Origin: Echiichthys vipera
Lineage: Eukaryota; Chordata; Actinopteri; Perciformes; Trachinidae
Assembly: GCA_963691815.1 (NCBI GenBank)
Contig: OY829655.1
Location: 30,368,771 to 30,432,770 of the forward strand
Reading direction: 5' to 3'
Length of the DNA stretch: 64,000 nt
This document shows positions 58,250 to 64,000 of this stretch, in pieces. The notes beneath the pieces are model-generated. The model worked only from the letters and a program-made list of their open reading frames with translations. It was not told the origin of the DNA and did not search any database. The position numbers were made by a program, and so were the translations under genes. The stretch's first letter is position 1. Every line of letters starts with the position of its first letter.

Positions 58250-59305
58250 ATTTTAAAGTCCCCAAAAGACGACTCAAAGGTACCAATAAATTATAGAGGT
58301 ATTAGTCTACTGAGCACCTTATATAAGTTGTATTCCTCTATATTAAACAATAGATTAGTTCAGTTTTTAGAACAAAATGGCTTCCGGAAGGGAGGAGCAT
58401 GTGTAGATCACATTTATACAGTCACCAAGGTGATTAGAAATAGATTAAATTGTAATAAATCCACATTTTTTTTGCTTTATTGACTTTAAAAAAGCGTTTG
58501 ATCTTGTAGATCAAGGCCTCTTAAAATATATGCTTCGTCAAATAGAGGTAAGTGAAAAATTTTATCAAGCAGTCACCTCTTTATGCAGGGCACCTATTGC
58601 CTCTGTAGAAGTGAATGAATATCATACAGAATGGTTTCAAACGTCCTCTGGTGTTAAGCAATGGGATATCCTATCACCAACTCTATATGCTGTGTTTGTA
58701 AAGGATTTGGCGACAGAGATAAAGCAGTTAGCAAAGGGGGTTGTATATGGTCATGTACTTGTAGATATTATTTTGCTTTCAGAAAGTGAGGAAGACCTTC
58801 AAACAATGCTGACATGTGTTGATAGGTGGTGTAAAAAGTGCAGACTCTGTATCACTACAAAAAAACAAACAAGTAATGCATTTTCGAAACCCAAGTAGGA
58901 AAGGAGGGTTTTTCAGTTTTGTATGGGTGGGAAGCAACTCGAGTTTACAGATAAATATAAGTATCTTGGGTTTTTCTTGGATGAAAATATGTCCTATTTA
59001 TATGGTACTTCAATTCCAGCCGATTCAGCAAGAAGGAGGTATTATAATAGAGACCTGGGCTACTCCACATATTCTAAACTGTATCAAGCATGTCATGTTT
59101 TAGATTACATGTCTGGAATATGGGGTTACAAACATTTCCTAAAAAATAAACGGGTCCAAAATCAGGCAACCCGATTTTTTGGGGGGCTCCATAAGTATGC
59201 GCCCTTTCTGGCAGCTAATGGAGATATACACCATTTGGGCCCCACACCTGCAGGGATAGGCATTGGGGTCGGGTGCATGTCAGGACCTGAAGGGGATTAA
59301 TTGGA
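58250..59305 (+). mobile_element. L1-like non-LTR reverse-transcriptase fragment
   Basis: Pieces in several frames: YRGISLLSTLYKLYSSILNN, QNGFRKGGACVDHIY, SGVKQWDILSPTLYAVFVKD (normal form GVRQGD.LSPTLF), a damaged catalytic box (VDIILLSESEEDLQTML where YADD is expected), YKYLGFFLDENM, and YMSGIWGYKHFLKNKRVQNQ. Frame shifts and stops throughout. Confidence 0.8.
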
Positions 59306-61535
59306 AAGAGTGGCCTGCTGAGCCCCCTGTCTCTGAGGAATGAGTTGAATGAGTGAATAATTTAATAAATACATGAAGATTTTTTTGCACTAAGTGTATG
59401 TTTCTTATGTGTGTAAGTGAATGTTTGTGTTCTGGCTATGAAAACAGATATCCTTCTGGGACAATAGATCTAGGGCTGTCCTTAATTAAAGCAACTCTTA
59501 GTCCACTAACACGATAGGATTTTGTTGACTAATAAATTAATTGATTTAATTGACAGATCTGTCAAACTGAGTTTCTCAACAAAGAAAAATGCAAAAGTCA
59601 ATCTTGTGTTAACCAGAGAAGTTTCTTGGAAATAAGTCAACTATCAATGTTGACATGAAAAAAAAAATGACTAAGACCAAAAAAGCCCATAAGTCAACTT
59701 ATCAACCAAAGCCCCTTTCAAACACGCAAAGCCTGAAATTATCTAGACATTTTCCTCTAATTCTCTACTGTGTTCACAGACTTGAATGAAATATCTTAAT
59801 TATTTAATGTGCCCGCCAACAGTGAAGCAAAACAAACCTCCGACACTGAAAAAAGCGATTTACTGAAATCATCAGACATATTGAAAGAACGGTATAAGAC
59901 TTGGTTGTTTGTGATCAAATTAAGATCCACTCTACCTATGCAAAAAAATAAAAGAAATCTCAATATATTGCCTTGCTTTCCATGATTGCAATAAATCACA
60001 ATAACTGAATCGTAAGCCCTGTATCATGTCCTAATCAAGTCTCTTATGGTTCTAATAAAAAATAAAATAGAGTTGGAGTGCAACCGTTTTGTATAATTAT
60101 ACAAGATCTAAACTAAATGACTAGTTTGCTGCTCTCTTTACCTGGAACTAATTACAGAAACTCCAGCTCCTGCTCTCATTGGATGCTTTTAAAGATATTT
60201 TAAATAACTTGGAGGCAGACACATCTGGCAGTGGATGTTCTGCATGAAATATTCATGATAATGGTTGAATTTGATATTGTTTTGCGGTTTTCACTTATTT
60301 GATGTATTTTTATTGTATCATAGTCATGTATTTTGTATTGGCTGCTCATTATGTTTGTCAGAAACGTTGTCAGTCTTGCTGCTGTCTGTCTCAGGAAACT
60401 CTGAAAAAAGAGATGTTTAATGTCAGCAGCTCTTTCTGTTAAATAAATAAAAAATCCTCCAGACTTTCAAACGCAGTGTAATGGTTAAAGCTAATAACGC
60501 AGAAACATTAACGTCATGTGGTCAACAATAAACGTGTAACGTTAACTTTCCTTTAGCTGACATTAATAATTAACGTGTATTTCTCCCGGTTTACCGGTGT
60601 TAGCAGCAGATGGAGGTACCGCAAAAAAACACTTTTCAAAAATATGACATTCAACAAACATTAATCTAAAAGTTAACCTCTAACAAAGCTAACATTAGCC
60701 AAGAGCTAGCATTGATAGTTTATGCAGCTGAGCTTAACACAGGTGTTGCATTCGGCCATTTTTTTTTTTCAGTAATGAAACTGCAGCCACAGACCGGCGT
60801 GAAGCTAGTTTTGAGTTGGATATTCGGATAGGCTGGGAGAGGAGTGAATATCTGTCGAGTAACCAACTTAAAACAAACTTCACCCCTGTCAGCAGCAGCA
60901 GCTCATCTGTGGAGCATGTAATAGAGCTAATGTTGTCACAGTGATTGTGACGTTATAGCACAGAGCAGTTAATGTATTGTTGCCTTGGTTACAGAAGACG
61001 GTTTTCTTATGTCGATTTGTTTAGATGTTTGTGCTGTCATTAAAGTAACAATAAAAGCATCAAGCCGACCCTCGATCATTTTACAGATAGTTTGATGCTC
61101 ATGCCATCTTTTGTTTTCATTTTCAGCCATGGCTCCCCGCTATTCTCTGAATCAGAAAGTATGGGGTATAAGAAATCCACGTCACTGCCTGTAGTTCGCT
61201 ATGATTGGTTGATCGGCATGTTTTAACAGCGAGAATGAGACGGACGAGCAATAGTGGGATTTGGATGAGGGGTGGAAAAAAACTTGATGCGTCAGTGCGA
61301 TAGCATGGAACAGCAATGGATAGATTGTTCCTATACGATACTATGATCTCTCTGCTTTGGCATTTCGTTAACATGTTCTAATGCTTCACAGCCTCATATC
61401 GTCAGATCGCCCCCCCGAATTTTAAAACTAATTTAAATATCTGGGAATAAACATTACTGAAATTCTTTCTGAACTATTTAAACACAATTTCTTGAAACAG
61501 ACCAAACTTAACGTAACTTTGAAAAATGGGCACAT
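59306..61535. other. Long spacer without recognised gene
   Basis: AT-rich, with a few short open frames that have no recognisable product. The stretch 60,440-61,380 has a different, more balanced composition and may be an unrecognised DNA element, but no ends or target duplication were found. Confidence 0.45.
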
Positions 61536-61539
61536 CTAG

Positions 61540-61800
61540 CTATCTCCCTTGCGGTTGTTCGGCACTATTACCAATCATAAATAATCCCTCATTTCCTCCA
61601 TTACTTTTAAATCCGTCATTTCGCAAATGGCCTTTACAAGAAATACAGACAATCAACGATTTCTTTATTGTCAGCATTTTTCTACATTTCAGCAATTAAG
61701 AGAGAAATTGGATATTCCCAGCACGGACTTCTTTAGCTGCATGATCAAAGAGTGGTACTCATTAGCATTGTTTTGATACTCTTTATCAATTAGGTTATTT
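61540..61800 (+). mobile_element. L1/Tx1-type LINE C-terminal fragment
   Basis: Frame pieces KWPLQEIQTINDFF and FQQLREKLDIPSTDFFSCMI match the region after the reverse transcriptase in L1/Tx1-like ORF2 proteins (order W, then Gly/Glu-Ile-x-Thr-Ile, then sF..Lr.k..ip). It ends in a stop at about 61,776. It may belong to the same element as 58,250-59,305. Confidence 0.55.
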
Positions 61801-62144
61801 ATCATTATTATGAAATAGCTTTTAAAAAAATACATTATAGAAAAAGTATAAATTCAGAAAAGGATTAAAATGATATAAATGGGAAAAGTCGCAGCCAAAG
61901 TACTTTACAGGTTTGTAGCTGAGATCCAAATTGAAGACCAGTTTCCAAATGGGTGTGGGAGAAAGGGCGCCGGGGTAAAGAATAGGTAAAGGGTCACTGC
62001 CCCAACACTTTATGCCCCAAGCCTATTTTGTTCAAATCCCACTTTTTGGGCGAGACACAGGCGAATTGAGCTGACGCAACAATCGGCCTTCATCAACACT
62101 AGTTGTTTGAAGTTAGCTTTGCGTGTCCCTGCCATAACAACATC

Positions 62145-62335
62145 TTCAGCCCTCTAGAGTTCGATCAGGTTGTCTAGATGTTAGTAGCTTTTTTTTTATT
62201 GACAGCTTAATGAGATCCATGGAGGTTGGAGAAGTCTGATAAAAAACATCCCCCAGCCTCAAACAGATCACAGATCCAGTTTCTGTGTTTGCCAGACCAC
62301 ACCAGTGCATATGAAGGACAGGTACAAATGACTGA
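62145..62335 (+). promoter_or_regulatory. Conserved OR 5' module, upstream of 62,418 gene
   Basis: The most divergent copy: TTAATGAGATCCATGGAGG at 62,207-62,225 is unchanged, and CTAGAGTTCGATCAGGTTGT is recognisable in front, while the rest has drifted. It ends at a probable donor (GGACAG then GTACAA). 211 bp before the ATG. Confidence 0.6.
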
Positions 62336-62417
62336 GAAGGAGTATCTGATGCAGGTTACCAGGGAGACTTCTAATACATGTTTTATCCGTTAACATTTCT
62401 TGTTTTTGACCACCTTA

Positions 62418-63338
62418 ATGTATAATACACTAAATGTAACATATATAACTTTTGATGGACATGTTGAATTGCACAAATATAGATATCTGTATTTTGTGAT
62501 CATGTTTACAGCTTATATTCTAATAATTTGCAGTAATTTAACTATTGTGAGCATCATAGTGATACAAAAATCCCTCCATGAGCCTATGTACATTTTCATT
62601 GCAGCTTTGTTAATCAACTCTGTTCTTTTCAGCACTGCTATCTACCCAAAGCTATTGATTGATTTTTTATCAGAAAGACAGACTATAACTTATTCAGCCT
62701 GTCTCTTTCAGTGGTTTATATATTACTTTATAGGAAGTTCAGAATTCTTACTATTAACAGTCATGGCCTATGACAGATATGTTTCTATATGTAAACCTCT
62801 GCAATATCCAACTATCATGAGAAAAACAACTGTTAATATCTTCCTTATTTTAGCTTGGCTTGTGCCTGCTTGTCTGAATCCAGTGGCAATGTTAAAGAGT
62901 GTTGATAAAAAACTCTGTAACTTTATTTTGAAAGGAATCATTTGCAACAGCACAGTTCACAAACTTCACTGTGTGAGTTCCATACTGCTGAATATATACG
63001 GCTTGATTGTTCTTGCAACTCTTGTACTTCTCCCTGTGCTCTTCATACTTTTCACGTACACCAGGATACTTTTAATAACCTATCGAAGTAGTAGAGAAGT
63101 CAGAAAGAAAGCTGCACAGACCTGTTTACCCCATCTGCTGGTTTTAATCAACTTTTCCTGTTTAAGTGCTTTTGATGTACTTCTAGCGAGACTTGAAAAT
63201 GATTTGCCCGAAGTTGTACGTTTAATAATGTCTTTACAATTGATAATGTATCATCCTCTCTTTAATCCTCTCATGTACGGACTAAAAATGAAAGAAATTT
63301 ATAAACACCTCAAGAGCTTGTTCTGCAAAATGGATTAA
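62418..63338 (+). CDS. Olfactory receptor, plus-strand cluster gene E (divergent)
   Basis: Intact 306-aa OR from the ATG at 62,418 (MYNTLNVTY, sequon NVT). The frame extends 18 bases upstream only through a TTG. Motifs: SLHEPMYIFI, SACLFQ, MAYDRYVSIC (Arg-Tyr, the classical DRY form), KAAQTCLPH, LFNPLMYGLKMKEI. Many differences from A-D across the whole length (FDGHVELHKYRY, MLKSVDKKLCNFILKGIIC, LLARLENDLPEVVRL), including two extra residues before TM7. It still shares ITYRSSREVR with A and B. An older branch of the same subfamily. Confidence 0.95.
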   Translation: MYNTLNVTYITFDGHVELHKYRYLYFVIMFTAYILIICSNLTIVSIIVIQKSLHEPMYIFIAALLINSVLFSTAIYPKLLIDFLSERQTITYSACLFQWFIYYFIGSSEFLLLTVMAYDRYVSICKPLQYPTIMRKTTVNIFLILAWLVPACLNPVAMLKSVDKKLCNFILKGIICNSTVHKLHCVSSILLNIYGLIVLATLVLLPVLFILFTYTRILLITYRSSREVRKKAAQTCLPHLLVLINFSCLSAFDVLLARLENDLPEVVRLIMSLQLIMYHPLFNPLMYGLKMKEIYKHLKSLFCKMD

Positions 63339-63340
63339 TA

Positions 63341-63425
63341 CAGTGGTTCTCAGACTTTGTACATGATGTGCCACCTCAGAAAATGTCAGGCTCTCTCAAG
63401 TCCCACCACTGAGACCAATGTTCAA
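63341..63425 (+). mobile_element. hAT-like terminal fragment directly after OR gene E
   Basis: CAGTGGTTCTCAGACTTTGT is a typical hAT-family end. It starts three bases after the OR stop codon, followed by CCACCTCAGAAAATG. No second end found before the window stops. Confidence 0.5.
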
Positions 63426-64000
63426 ATACAGCAGTGTGGGCCGACACTATTCAGCTACGGACAGGAGGTTTATTCCTAATCAGAAGATTATTTTTTTTCA
63501 GTCATAGCCACGCTGTAGAGAGGGGGTAGCATCAGAACTGACATGTCAGTGTTTTTAAACCAATCTTTTTCCCTCTGCTGACTCTCTTTCCATCACAGTT
63601 TAGCTTGTAACTCATGATGGTAGCAGAATGATATTGAAACAAAAATATGAAAGGATATTCTTAACTTATTTTGAATTACATTTTACAGATCTTAAAAGTT
63701 CATGTATTTCCTTAGTATTATATTAATTTAGTAATTAATGTTTCCTTTTTTATTTTGGAGATCCCTTCGATTAGCACCAGAGAGAGCCTCATCCAGGGAC
63801 CAGGCTGCAGCAAGGGTGGTGTGCAGTGAGCTGTGATCCAGCAGTGGTGGATTTGTTAGGGAGGAGGCTGGGGTTTGTGATGCAACAAATACTTGCCAAT
63901 ATTTTATATGAACAGCCTTTAGAGTAAAAGCATCTGCACATTTCTGTTGTGGCAATGTACGTAAGGGATATTATTGTTTTGTTCCCTGAAAAACTAAGCA
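63426..64000. other. Right-edge spacer
   Basis: Nothing recognised. Confidence 0.5.

Noticed and set aside
59796..59999. Short frame on the minus strand resembling an OR remnant by its hydrophobic content
   Set aside because: No OR motif present; no evidence of an OR pseudogene between genes D and E.

Overview
The window is vertebrate, and almost certainly teleost fish, DNA. Genes are split by short GT-AG introns. Intronless teleost-type olfactory receptor (OR) genes lie in tandem, and the spacers are full of CA/GT, GA and AT microsatellites, LINE tails, tRNA-derived SINEs and hAT- or Harbinger-like fragments. The species cannot be named from sequence alone; a percomorph fish is a reasonable inference from intron size and repeat types.

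Left third (1-22,150). Two genes lie head-to-tail on the minus strand. TMEM237, a ciliary transition-zone tetraspan protein (Joubert syndrome gene in humans), runs from 2150 off the left edge, with six coding exons visible. MPP4, a retinal MAGUK scaffold, has 20 coding exons between 18,674 and 6099. I joined these by splice sites and phase into a continuous 610-codon reading frame: L27, PDZ, SH3, hook, guanylate kinase. The TMEM237-MPP4 neighbourhood is also found in human 2q33. The 3.9-kb MPP4 intron that interrupts the PDZ carries, on the same strand, an unrecognised two-exon proline/serine-rich coding sequence of about 466 codons (16,680-14,452). It may be a nested gene or an alternative MPP4 3' end.

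Middle (22,860-34,250). Four tandem copies of a 2.75-3.05 kb unit each carry one intact 308-aa OR on the minus strand, a probable 5' leader exon, and remnants of LINE 3' tails. The receptors are nearly identical, but their variants are shuffled among copies in a way that indicates gene conversion. Copy 4 has an extra tRNA-SINE.

Right half (34,250-64,000). Five further intact ORs on the plus strand (41,613; 47,346; 51,496; 55,537; 62,418) belong to a second subfamily. Four are close paralogues and the fifth is divergent. All five have a conserved upstream module containing TTAATGAGATCCATGGAGG about 200-275 bp before the ATG. Spacers are built from LINE fragments (RTE/Rex3-like, L2-like, L1/Tx1-like), a hAT MITE with an 8-bp target duplication, a Harbinger-like relic, and repeated non-coding families.

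The ORs would act at the cilia of olfactory neurons, TMEM237 at the ciliary transition zone and MPP4 at photoreceptor synapses. There is no operon logic here; adjacency reflects chromosome history and local duplication.
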